In this document: piece after piece, positions 7,589 through 16,500 of the stretch | Layout of the letters: each line of letters begins with the position of its first letter | Position numbering within the stretch: position 1 is the first letter of the stretch | Assembly (NCBI RefSeq): GCF_900104515.1 | Contig: NZ_FNJL01000002.1 | Location: 211,648 to 275,647, forward strand | Origin: Paracidovorax cattleyae | Lineage (GTDB): Bacteria > Pseudomonadota > Gammaproteobacteria > Burkholderiales > Burkholderiaceae_C | Length of the DNA: 64,000 nucleotides | Reading direction: 5' to 3' | The notes under the pieces: model-generated | Databases searched by the model: none | Told to the model about the DNA's origin: nothing | The model's input: only the letters and a program-made list of their open reading frames with translations | Made by a program: the position numbers and the translations under genes

Positions 7589-7763
7589 CCGGGCGCACGG
7601 CAACGCGCGGCACCGGCCCATACGCCACGGCCCGTACAGAAGCGCGCCGGATTCGGAGGTTCCCTGCGGCACAGGTCGGTGGAGGCGGGAAGTTCTTGGG
7701 GGGTATCTTCATTGCCCGGTACCTGCCACCCGTGTCCTCCGCCGCCTCGCCTCGCCAAACCCG

Positions 7764-8177
7764 CCTGCCGCGCATGCGACGCTGCAACTGCGGGAGCGGC
7801 TGGCAAGCCGCCGTGTGCCGGTGATCTATGCCAACGACAACTACGGCACGTGGCACAGCGAATTCAGCGACCTGCTCGCGGCCTGCGGGGAATGGCCAGG
7901 AAAGCGCGGCGAACTGTCCCGGCTCATGGCGCCCCGCCCACGCGACCTGACCCTGCTGCACCTGCTGCTGTAGATGGGGACGCGGCGCATCATCGTCGCG
8001 GGCCTGGCAGCGGAGATGTGCGTGATGCTGAGCGCCACCGACGCCCGCATGCTCGGCTACGACGTCTGGGTGCCGGAGGACTGCACCGCCGCCGAGAGCC
8101 CGGCGCGCAAGCGCAACGCCCTGAGGCAATTGGAAGAGGCCTTCCAGTGCGATGTGCGGCCCGGAAACCTGCTGTGA
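7764..8177 (+). pseudogene. Isochorismatase-family cysteine hydrolase, degraded
   Basis: One frame shows the family core in two pieces: LRERLASRRVPVIYANDNYGTWHSEF up to LLHLLL, then a TAG stop at 7971-7973, then GTRRIIVAGLAAEMCVMLSATDARMLGYDVWVPEDCTAAES to 8177. The second piece holds the catalytic-cysteine region (AAEMCV) and the specificity loop. The N-terminal strand with the catalytic Asp (usually LLVIDMQ-like) cannot be found, and the stretch normally containing the catalytic Lys (KP.HS-like) is missing before the stop. So there is at least one nonsense change plus deletions. Intact members hydrolyse isochorismate, nicotinamide or related amides. Confidence 0.75.
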
Positions 8178-8274
8178 CAGTTCCAGCATGGACGGCGGGG
8201 CTTGTCCTACGCCCGGGCCGCAGCGGGCCGCCCAGCATGGATGCATCGCACATGCATTGCATAGGAGCATTTTC

Positions 8275-8469
8275 GTGGCAGACGACAAAACCAAGGTGGG
8301 TGGCGCGGACCGGCGGCTCATCAACCTCTCGGAAGACTACGAAGTGCGCGACTGGGCCTCCGTGCTCCATTGCGACGAATACGAACTGCGCAGGGCCGTT
8401 CAGACCGTCGGCAATTCGGCGGAGGCCGTGCGCAGCTATCTCGCGCAGAACCGCGAGCGCGCGCAATGA
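8275..8469 (+). CDS. DUF3606 small protein
   Basis: A 64-residue protein starting at GTG 8275 with AGGAG seven bases upstream. The sequence from ADDKTKVGGADRRLINLSEDYEVRDWA to EAVRSYL matches DUF3606, a family of short helical proteins that are common in Burkholderiales and often lie near stress-type genes. Biochemical role unknown. It stays intact inside a run of decaying genes. A longer reading upstream exists but lacks a ribosome site. Confidence 0.75.
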   Translation: MADDKTKVGGADRRLINLSEDYEVRDWASVLHCDEYELRRAVQTVGNSAEAVRSYLAQNRERAQ

Positions 8470-8495
8470 CAGCCCAACACATCGGAGGACACCCC

Positions 8496-8912
8496 ATGAA
8501 GCCTGACGACACAGCCACTCCAGCGCAGCCTGACACATCCCGCGAAGCCATCGCGGCTTCCGGCCAGGAGCGCCGGCGCGACACCGGCCACCATGACCAG
8601 TACGGCATGCGCGACGATCCCCGTCCCGCCGCCACCCCCGCCGGCGCGGAGAACCTCGCCACCGGCGAAGGCGCGCGCCGTTTCGGTGCCGGCGGCGACG
8701 AGAGCACCTATGGCAACCGCGAGCGCCAGCGCCCCGGCGACCGGCATTCGGACCGGCTGCGGACCGGGCCGATCGCGTCGGTCGATTCCTCCGGCTCGGC
8801 ACGGGGCCTGGGGCTCGACTACGGTGGCGGCCAGCCCGAAGGCCCGATGCCGTCCTCCCGCCAGGGGGCGGCCCTGATCGGCGAGACGCGCGACCGCGGC
8901 CGCCAGCACTGA
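8496..8912 (+). CDS. Hypothetical low-complexity, probably disordered protein
   Basis: A 138-residue protein with a good ribosome site (GGAGG seven bases before the ATG), 26 bases after the DUF3606 stop. It is rich in Gly, Arg, Asp and Pro with almost no hydrophobic core (MKPDDTATPAQPDTSREAIA to GETRDRGRQH), and no signal peptide or membrane segment is seen. I do not recognise a family. Pairing with DUF3606 suggests a shared transcript and perhaps a general-stress role, but this is only contextual. Confidence 0.55.
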   Translation: MKPDDTATPAQPDTSREAIAASGQERRRDTGHHDQYGMRDDPRPAATPAGAENLATGEGARRFGAGGDESTYGNRERQRPGDRHSDRLRTGPIASVDSSGSARGLGLDYGGGQPEGPMPSSRQGAALIGETRDRGRQH

Positions 8913-8933
8913 CCGGCATGCCCGGTCCGCACG

Positions 8934-9310
8934 ATGGCTGAGGACACCTTGTCGCAAGGCCGCAGCCTGCACCCGCTGGCCTGGGCTGGCGGCTGCACCA
9001 GGTACTGCAATGGCACCACCTGCTGAGCCGCGTGCGTTCCCCCCGCTGGCGGACGGGCGGTTCCACACCCTGATGTACGTCATCGCGGCCGTCGGGCTGT
9101 GGCGGCTCTGGAAAGCGCGCAGCGTGCTCGCCGCATCCGAAGCCGATCATCGTCTGGCCGGCAGTGCCTTGCCCGGCTTCGGGCTCTGGCACCTGCTGGA
9201 TGCCCCGTGCCGTCGCACTGGCTGCTCTGGGCCTGCACCGCGTGCGCGACGCGGCGGAGATACCGCTGCTGTGGCGCATCGGCTGGCTCCTGCTGAACGC
9301 CATCTCCGGT
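8934..9310 (+). pseudogene. DUF2243 membrane protein remnant with frameshifts
   Basis: Pieces of DUF2243 appear in successive frames: a start MAEDTLSQGRSLHPLA; then, in another frame, GLGWRLHQVLQWHHLLSRV (the family LHQxLQWHH motif); then FHTLMYVIAAVGLWRLWKARS and GFGLWHLLDA in a third; then GLHRVRDAAEIPLLWRIGWLLL back in another. At least two or three frameshifts and a short deletion are needed to join them. DUF2243 proteins are small integral membrane proteins without a known function. Confidence 0.7.
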
Positions 9311-9399
9311 GGCCGCGGAAACGGCCCGGGCGCCGTGGCCGTGGCTGGCCCGCTACCGGTCCCGTTGCGCAGACGGCCGCGCGGGGCTCCAGCCCCGGT

Positions 9400-9702
9400 G
9401 TGGCGGGCCGCTGGCTGGCCGCCGTGCTGCTGGTGGGTGGAGCGGCGCTCGCCTGCCTGTGGCCGCAGGGCGACCGGGGCGGCGATGTGATGGTGCTGTT
9501 CCGCCCGGGGATTTCCGCGGCCGACGCCATGGGGCGTCTTTCCGCTGCCGATGCGCGCGTAGTCTGGGCGGACCGGTCCGGTGCGCTGGGGATGCCTGTC
9601 CTGGATGGGCGCCGGGCCTTCCGCGTGAGCGCGGTCATTCCTTGCAGTTTCCCTTTCATCACTGCAGGAAGGAGTATTCCATGGACCACCGCCAACTGGT
9701 GA
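9400..9702 (+). pseudogene. Small single-helix protein remnant
   Basis: From a possible GTG start at 9400 the frame gives a hydrophobic helix (AAVLLVGGAALACLW), then VMVLFRPGISAADAMGRLSAADARVVWADRSGAL. This resembles small unnamed proteins that often sit beside DUF2243 and DUF4142 genes. The C-terminal part after 9600 does not look like the rest, and the frame runs into the DUF4142 start, so it is probably shifted or fused there. It may still be expressed. Low certainty. Confidence 0.35.
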
Positions 9703-9935
9703 TTTCCGCCTCCGTCGTCCTGGAAGGACAGGCGTCGCGCCTGACGCGGGCGGACAAGTCCTTCCGGGACGATGCTGCCCACAATGGCCATGCCGAGGTC
9801 AGGAGCAGCCAGCTCGCGCTGCAGAAGGCCCGGAACCCCAAGGTGCGTGCCTTCGCGCAGCAGATGGTGGACGACCACACCCAGGCCAACCAGCAACTGG
9901 CCGCGCTGGCAGCCGGGAAGAACATGCGCCGCAGG
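9681..9935 (+). pseudogene. DUF4142 protein, C-terminally truncated
   Basis: The gene keeps a ribosome site (AAGGAG) and start (MDHRQLVISASVV), but the signal peptide looks shortened, and the first half of the helical DUF4142 domain follows (DDAAHNGHAEVRSSQLALQK, then AFAQQMVDDHTQANQQL). Similarity stops at about 9935 (AAGKNM), after which the frame runs as nonsense into the antisense 3' end of ribD. Full members have about 170-190 residues and a second helical pair. A deletion joining DUF4142 to ribD is the simplest reading. Confidence 0.7.
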
Positions 9936-9967
9936 CCGGTGTCGGTGTGCGTAGGAAGTGCGGCGGT

Positions 9968-11098
9968 TCAGGCCATGGATTCCCGGCTGGCCACCCTCGC
10001 GCACACCCGCAGGTCCGGCCCGACCTGGGCGACCGAGCGGATGGTGAGGCCGAGCGCCTGCCCCAGGTCCGGAAGCGGGCCGAACGGCGCAATGCCTCTT
10101 CCTTGTCCCAGGAGCTTGGGGGCGAGGTAGAGCAGCACCTCGTCCACCAGACCGGCCGCGCACAGCGCTCCGCTGGCGATGGCGCCTGCTTCCACATGCA
10201 CCTCGTTGGCTTCCCGTGCCGCGAGGTCCGCCATGACGTCGTGCAACGCCACCCGACCGTCGGGGCCGGGCAGGTGCACGACCGTCGCGCCCGAGGCGCG
10301 CAGTGCGCTCTCCTTCGATTCGTCCCTGATCGCGCAATAGATCACCACGCTGCGCTCCCGCGCACGCAGCAGTGCCGCATCCGGCGGGGTGCGCAGCCGG
10401 CTGTCGAGCACCGCGACCCAGGGCTGGCGTTCGGTGGGCACCTCGCGCACATCCAGGCGCGGATCGTCCGCGAGCACGGTGCCCACGCCCGTGAGGACCA
10501 CGCAGGCCCGCGCGCGCCAGGCATGCGCGTCGGCGCGCGCCGCGGCGGAGGTGATCCACTGGCTTTGCCCGTCCGGCAGCGCCGTGATTCCGTCCAGGGA
10601 CGCTGCGGACTTCAGCCGCACCCAGGGCAAGCGCCGCACCATGCGGCTGAGAAAGCCGATGTTCAGCTCCCGTGAGGCCTCTGCGCCCGGGCCGACTTCC
10701 ACTTCGACCCCCGCAGCGCGCAGGCGCGCGAACCCCTGGCCCGCCACCCGGGGGTTGGGGTCGCCTACCGAAGCGACCACGCGGGCGATGCCTGCTTCCA
10801 CCAGGGCGTCGCAACAGGGGCCCGTGCGTCCGTGATGGGAGCAGGGCTCCAGGGTGACGTAGGCGGTGGCGCCTCGGGTGGCGTGGCCCCGGGCCCGGGC
10901 ATCGCGCAGCGCCATGATCTCGGCGTGGGGGCCTCCGGCGCGCTGGGTCGATCCCTGGCCAATGACCTGCTGGTCGGCGTTGACCAGCACGCACCCCACG
11001 CGGGGATTGGGTGAGGTCCTGTAGAGCCCGTCTTCCGCCAGCTGGAGCGCACGCTGCATGAAATCGATGGGGAATGCGGAGGCGTAGGGCACGGACAT
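9968..11098 (-). CDS. ribD: Bifunctional diaminohydroxyphosphoribosylaminopyrimidine deaminase / 5-amino-6-(5-phosphoribosylamino)uracil reductase
   Basis: A 376-residue riboflavin-pathway enzyme carrying out steps two and three after GTP cyclohydrolase II. The N-terminal zinc deaminase domain has the His-Ala-Glu motif (GGPHAEIMAL) and the cysteine motif EPCSHHGRTGPC. The C-terminal reductase domain has PWVRLKSAASLDG, a nucleotide loop (TGVGTVLADDPRLDVR) and LYLAPKLLGQG. Length and domain order match the family. The start at 11098 precedes SVPYASAFPIDFMQRALQLA; upstream in-frame codons lack a ribosome site. It is divergent from pilV with an 80-base gap. No FMN riboswitch is seen. Confidence 0.95.
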   Translation of the reverse strand: MSVPYASAFPIDFMQRALQLAEDGLYRTSPNPRVGCVLVNADQQVIGQGSTQRAGGPHAEIMALRDARARGHATRGATAYVTLEPCSHHGRTGPCCDALVEAGIARVVASVGDPNPRVAGQGFARLRAAGVEVEVGPGAEASRELNIGFLSRMVRRLPWVRLKSAASLDGITALPDGQSQWITSAAARADAHAWRARACVVLTGVGTVLADDPRLDVREVPTERQPWVAVLDSRLRTPPDAALLRARERSVVIYCAIRDESKESALRASGATVVHLPGPDGRVALHDVMADLAAREANEVHVEAGAIASGALCAAGLVDEVLLYLAPKLLGQGRGIAPFGPLPDLGQALGLTIRSVAQVGPDLRVCARVASRESMA

Positions 11099-11178
11099 CC
11101 GGGTATTTTGCGCTGACTGGTCGGATTGGCCCGCCAAACGGCATCGCCAGAGGCATGCCGCCGACCTAAGATTCCGGC

Positions 11179-11853
11179 ATGGACAATAACAGTTTGTTGT
11201 ACTCCTTACGTTCGTGGCGGCCAGCGGGAGATGCATCTCCACGGCATCGGGAATCGGGGTTTACCCTGGTGGAAGTGCTGGTGTCGATCGTGGTGCTCTC
11301 GTTCGGCATCCTGGGGCTGGTCGGAGTGCAGGCCTTTGCGCTGCAATCGACCCGGGAGGCCCGCCTGCAGGCCCAGGCGGCCAACCTGGCGCGGGAGATG
11401 GCGGAGATGATGCGGGGTAACAACCAGATCGGCATCAAGAGCGATGCCAGCTTGAATCCGTATCTCGTCAGTCTGCAAAGCCCGTTGGCCCCGGCGACCG
11501 CCGGCTATTGCCTGGGTGTGGCCTCGTCGTCCGCCTGCGCGGATGGGACGGCTGTGGCCCGTGCAGAACTGACTGATTGGCTCACGCGGCTGGATGCCGC
11601 CCTGCCTGGCGCGCGGGTGGTCATCTGCTTCGACAAGGCGCCCTACGACAGCAACGGCATGCCGCAATGGAACTGCACTGCTGGAACTGCCGGCGTGGAT
11701 GAAATCGCGGTCATCAAGATCGGCTGGACCCGCAAATCCACGCTCCGTGCATCGGAGTCCGCCGGCATCGAGACCGCTGCGGCCAGCACCAGCTACCCCT
11801 ATGTGGTCTTCCCCGTCACGAGCGGCAACCCGATGGGAGCGCCCTCGCTATGA
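11179..11853 (+). CDS. pilV: Type IV pilus minor pilin PilV
   Basis: A 224-residue prepilin. The class III signal ends at Gly before FTLVEVLVSIVVLSFGILGLVGVQAFAL, with the conserved Glu at +5 and a PilV-type hydrophobic helix followed by REMAEMMRGN. The leader before the cleavage Gly is long (about 27 residues), and no better ATG lies between. It is first in a six-gene run and overlaps pilW by ATGA. Minor pilins prime pilus assembly in the inner membrane and form a tip complex with PilY1. Several cysteines in the C-terminal half may form disulphides. Confidence 0.9.
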   Translation: MDNNSLLYSLRSWRPAGDASPRHRESGFTLVEVLVSIVVLSFGILGLVGVQAFALQSTREARLQAQAANLAREMAEMMRGNNQIGIKSDASLNPYLVSLQSPLAPATAGYCLGVASSSACADGTAVARAELTDWLTRLDAALPGARVVICFDKAPYDSNGMPQWNCTAGTAGVDEIAVIKIGWTRKSTLRASESAGIETAAASTSYPYVVFPVTSGNPMGAPSL

Positions 11854-12893
11854 GTCGCTTTTCCAAAGCCGCCGGCCGCAGGGGCCGGCAGAGGGGCCTG
11901 ACTCTGGTGGAACTGATGGTCGCGATGGTCATCAGCCTGCTGATCGTATTGGCTGCGACCGTGGCCCTGGTGGTTGCCCGGCAGGGCTTCAACAACGTCG
12001 ATGCGGCATCGCAGCTGCGCGACAACGCCCGCTTCGTGGAAGACATGGTTCAGCGCCTGGGCGTGCAGGCGGGCTACCGCGACCTGTTCCATGCGGCCTA
12101 TGACGAGAGCGCCAGCACCAGCGGGCTCGATCCGTCCGCGGTCCCCAATACCTTCGTCTATGGCTTCAACAACAAGGCACGTACCGGTTCGGACAACTGG
12201 TACCAGGCCAGCACGGCCCGTACGTCGGGCAGCGTGGGATATGGCAGCGACGTGCTCGTCCTGCGCTTCCAGCCCGCGACATCCAACAGCGATGCCACCA
12301 AGACGGACAATGCAATGATCGACTGCTCGGGTTATGCGCCCGCCGTGAGTGCCAAGGACCGCTACGACCGGGTGGCGAGCGTGCTCCACATGGACGTGAG
12401 CAATGATGGCGAGCCGGCACTGATGTGTACGCGCTGGTACCTCGACAGCACGAATACGCTGCAGACGGATACCGGGCCGCTGATCTCCGGGGTCGAGGAC
12501 TTCCAGGTGCTCTATGGCGTGGACGGCATTCCTGCCAACAACGCCACGATGCCTGCCGCTTCCACGGTGGACAGCGTGCAGGACCGATTCCTGCGTGCCG
12601 ACCAGATCACGGTCTCCGATCCGCTGGTGTCTGCCGCGAACTGGCGCCGCGTGCGCAGCATCCGGATCGGCATGGTGTTGCGGGGCGCGCCGAACTCGGC
12701 CGTAGACCGCACCTCGCAGACCTACTACCCCCTGGGCACCGCGAAGGGATCGAGCGGCGGTGCCATCGGCAGCATGTTCGCCGATGACACGAACGATCCA
12801 GGAGCCGTGTTCACGCCGACCGCCGACGGCCGGCTGCGGCAGGTGGTCACCTTCACCGTGCATTTGCGCAACAACCAGCGGGAGCCTGGATGA
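11850..12893 (+). CDS. pilW: Type IV pilus minor pilin PilW
   Basis: A 347-residue prepilin with leader MSRFSKAAGRRGRQRG and mature start LTLVELMVAMVISLLIVLAATVALV (Glu at +5), then the PilW-type helix FNNVDAASQLRDNARFVEDM. The large C-terminal globular domain carries VEDFQVLYGVDG, a conserved PilW block, and ends in YPLGTAKG and VVTFTVHLRNNQ. It overlaps pilV at the start and pilX at the stop. It is needed, with PilV, PilX and PilE-type pilins, to start pilus fibres. Confidence 0.92.
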   Translation: MSRFSKAAGRRGRQRGLTLVELMVAMVISLLIVLAATVALVVARQGFNNVDAASQLRDNARFVEDMVQRLGVQAGYRDLFHAAYDESASTSGLDPSAVPNTFVYGFNNKARTGSDNWYQASTARTSGSVGYGSDVLVLRFQPATSNSDATKTDNAMIDCSGYAPAVSAKDRYDRVASVLHMDVSNDGEPALMCTRWYLDSTNTLQTDTGPLISGVEDFQVLYGVDGIPANNATMPAASTVDSVQDRFLRADQITVSDPLVSAANWRRVRSIRIGMVLRGAPNSAVDRTSQTYYPLGTAKGSSGGAIGSMFADDTNDPGAVFTPTADGRLRQVVTFTVHLRNNQREPG

Positions 12894-13537
12894 TGTCCCG
12901 TACTCGAACCGATCACTGCGTACGACGCTCGGTGCTTAGTGTCCGGACAGAGGCCGGCATGTCGCTGATCGTCGTGCTGCTGATCCTGGTCGTGGTGTCC
13001 ATCCTGGGCGTGGCGGGCATCCAGATCTCGATGATGGGCGAGCGCTCGACCCGCAACGACCGCGACAAGCAGGTGGCGTGGCAGTCCGCCGAGGCGGCGC
13101 TCATCGATGCGGAATTGGACATCCTCGGCAAACCCGATGCCGCCACCGTCACCAAGCGCGGAGAGGTCTTCAAGCGGGGCAGCACGGATGTCTCGAAGTT
13201 CCTCCCGGGTTGCGGCAGCGATCAACGCGCCAAGAACCTGGGCTTGTGCTACTCCCTGCCCGGCGTGGCGCCTGCATGGCTGACGGTGGACCTGGCATCG
13301 TCCACCAACCCCCAGTCCGTGACCTTCGGCACCTTCACCGGGCGTGTGTTTCCGTCGGGCCAGGTGGGACTCCAGCCCGCCGCGCCGCCGCGCTACGTGA
13401 TCGAACTGGTGGAAGACCCCGAGGGCGCCCGCCCCACCGCTCCCAAGGACCGCAAATACATCTACCGCGTGACTGCCATGGGATTCGGCCCCAGTGCCTC
13501 CACCCAGGGCGTCCTGCAGATCGTCTACAGAAACTGA
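12890..13537 (+). CDS. pilX: Type IV pilus assembly protein PilX
   Basis: A 215-residue minor pilin. The prepilin motif is TEAGMSLIVVLLILVVVSILGVAGIQISMM; as is usual for PilX, the position +5 Glu is absent. The conserved PilX block RDKQVAWQSAEAALIDAELDIL follows. The start ATG at 12890 overlaps the pilW stop; a second Met follows at once. PilX acts as a linker subunit near PilY1, whose gene starts eight bases after this stop. Confidence 0.88.
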   Translation: MMSRTRTDHCVRRSVLSVRTEAGMSLIVVLLILVVVSILGVAGIQISMMGERSTRNDRDKQVAWQSAEAALIDAELDILGKPDAATVTKRGEVFKRGSTDVSKFLPGCGSDQRAKNLGLCYSLPGVAPAWLTVDLASSTNPQSVTFGTFTGRVFPSGQVGLQPAAPPRYVIELVEDPEGARPTAPKDRKYIYRVTAMGFGPSASTQGVLQIVYRN

Positions 13538-13544
13538 GCCCGCC

Positions 13545-16500
13545 ATGAACGCCCAGAGTCCATCCTACCGGCCCTCCCTGCGCCAGCGGGGCTTCATCAG
13601 CAAGCCGTTCCTCGGGGCCGTGGCCATCCTGGCGGGCCTCGTCGCGTTCGGGACGTCTTTCCTGGCGATCGGCGCCGGCTCGCCCGTCACCACGCCGCCG
13701 ATCAATCTGTCCAGCGACCCGCTGTACGCGGTGAACGTGAAGGACAAACCCACCATGGCCCTGGCCCTGTCGGTGGAATATCCCACCGTGGGTGCCCAGT
13801 ACGTCAACGTGCCCAACACGAACACCGACGATTCGTACGCCAACACCAATGAATACCTCGGCTACTACGACGCGGAAAGCTGCTACCGGTACAACGACGC
13901 GCCGACCGAGACGCCGGAAAGCGGAAGGACAGCCGCTGATTACAAGCGCTTCGATCCCATCGGAAGAGCCACGAACCGCAAATGCAACGATGCCTTCAGC
14001 GGAAACTTCCTGAACTGGGCCACCAATTCCGCCGTGGACATGCTGCGCCTTGCGCTCTCCGGTGGCGACCGCTATGTCGATACCTCGACGCTGACCATCC
14101 TGCAGCGGGCCGTGCTGCCGAACGGCGATCCCATCTGCATGTGGAATTCGAACAACTTTCCGGCGAAGCGGCTGGCGAAGGATGGGGGCGGAGCGAACTC
14201 CTATTGGGGTGCCGTGCCGAATGCCATGGTGACCGGCGCCAACGGCAACGACATCTGGGTGGCCAACACGCTGAACCGGGTGTACTTCCGGGCGGGGGCG
14301 TCTGCCGCGGGATCCTGCACGGATAGCAGCGGATATATGCTCGGTGCGCCCACGACGACGCAGAGCCGTGGCACGACCACCTACCAGAACAATGTAGCTT
14401 TGCCGAACGATGCCGTGCTGTGCACGGCAGAAAACGCCATGTGCAACTTCACCGGCGTGCGCGAGGTGTGGTTCGGCGTTCCGCCGTCCTTCCTTTTCCC
14501 GCGCCAGAACTGGGCCGTCGTGCCCGCCTCGAATGGCATCAATTGCAACTACCAGGTGATCGGTGATCCTGCCCCCGGCCAGGGCAAGAATTGCTATACG
14601 CGCCCCTACACGGGTACATGGCAGCCCCCGCAAAGCACGGCGCTCAATTCCGACGGTTTCTTCTATTCGCGCGTGCAGGTCTGCAACAAGACCGGCGACC
14701 TGCTGCAGGATATCCGTGACTACGGCCTGTGTACCCAATACCCGAGTGGCAACTACAAGCCCGTGGGCGTGATCCAGAAGTATTCCGACCAGCTCAGGCT
14801 GGCGGCATTCGGCTACCTGATGGACCAGACGGCAAGCTACAACAATGGCCGCTATGGTGGCGTACTGCGTGCGCCCATGAAGTACGTCGGGCAGAAAACC
14901 TTCGATGTGCTGGGTCGTGAGGAAACCACGACGAATGCGAAGGCCGAGTGGAATATCAACACGGGCATTTTCAACAAGAATCCCGAGTCCGACACTGTCT
15001 TCGGGATCAGCGGGGTGATCAATTACCTGAACCAGTTCGGCCGGACCGGGCCCGTGCCGGGGCGCTACAAGATATACGACCCGGTCGGAGAACTGTATTA
15101 CCAATCACTGCGGTACATGCAGGGCCTGGCGCCCACCGGGGATGCGATTTCCGGCCTGGGTACCCCTTCCACCGGCAGCGCGCTGTACGACGGCTATCCG
15201 GTCTATACCGACTGGACCAATATCGATCCCTACGGTGGCTCTCGTTCTCCTTCGGAGAACTATTCGTGCGTCCGCAGCAATATCGTGGTGATCGGGGACA
15301 TCAATACCCACGACGGCAATTGGCGCAACATCCCCACCTCCGATGATCCGGCCAACAATGCCACGAACTTCCGCACGTGGCACCAGGTGGTACAGGCGTT
15401 CGAGAAAGGCACGTCCATGGCCTATGTGGACGGCCAGGGCGTCAACCGCACGACGTCCAATCCCAACACGCCCAATCCGAACGTTCCTTCCAATAGCCAG
15501 ACCAGCCAGATCATGGGGTACGCGTACTGGGCGCATACCCAGGACATCCGCGGAACCCGATGGACTGCGGCCACCGCGAAGCAGCGCCCGGGATTGCGTG
15601 TGAAGACATTCCTGTTCGACGTGAACGAATACGCGGCCCAGAACGATGTCACTACCCGGCAGACCCGCAACCAGTTCTTCATGGCCGCCAAGTACGGGGG
15701 CTTCAACTCGACCTCATCGACATCGTCGTCCTCTAACGCTTCGGTGGATCCTTACAATGCCTACGGCAATCCGTTCCGGAACCAGGCCACCAACACAAAC
15801 GACAACAACGTCTGGCAGAAGCCGAGTTCCCCCGGCGAAGCGTCGACTTACTATCTGCAGAGCGATGCACGGGGGGTGCTGGCCGCGTTCAAGGCCATCT
15901 TCGAGAGTTCGATCGGCAGCGCGCGCAGTATCGCTGGCAGCGCTTCTGCCTCCCGCGTGCAGGCAAGTGCGGACAACTTCCTGTATTCCGCGAAGTTCGA
16001 CGTGGCTTCGTGGACGGGTGACGTGATCGCAGAGCAGATCACGCGATCGGGGTCAGGGGCGTCGGCCGGCCTTTCCGTGTCGTCCAACCCGGTGTGGAGT
16101 GCCGCTGCCCGCCTGAAGGCCAAGAATGCTTCCGATCGGAAGATCTTCGCCGGTCATGGCAGCCGGCAGGCTGCTACGGAGTTCACGTGGAGCGGTATCA
16201 GCGGCAAGCCGATGCAGACGTCCCTGAGCAAGGCGTCTCCGAGCGCGGCGGCGGATTCCCTGGGGCCCGACCGTCTGGACTACTTGCGCGGGGTGCGAAC
16301 CAATGAGGGCGCAGGTGCCCAGTTCCGTGTGCGAACGGAACTCCTGGGAGACATCGTGAACTCCGGTGTCACGTTTTCCGGTCCGCCCCCAGCGGCATTC
16401 ACCGGGAACAGCTATGCCCTGTTCAGCGCCAGCAGTGCGAATGGAAGCCGTTCCCCCGTGGTGTTCGCGGGAGCGAACGATGGCATGCTGCACGCCTTCG

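Noticed and set aside
11099..11178. FMN riboswitch upstream of ribD
   Set aside because: The 80-base divergent gap is too short and lacks RFN element motifs.
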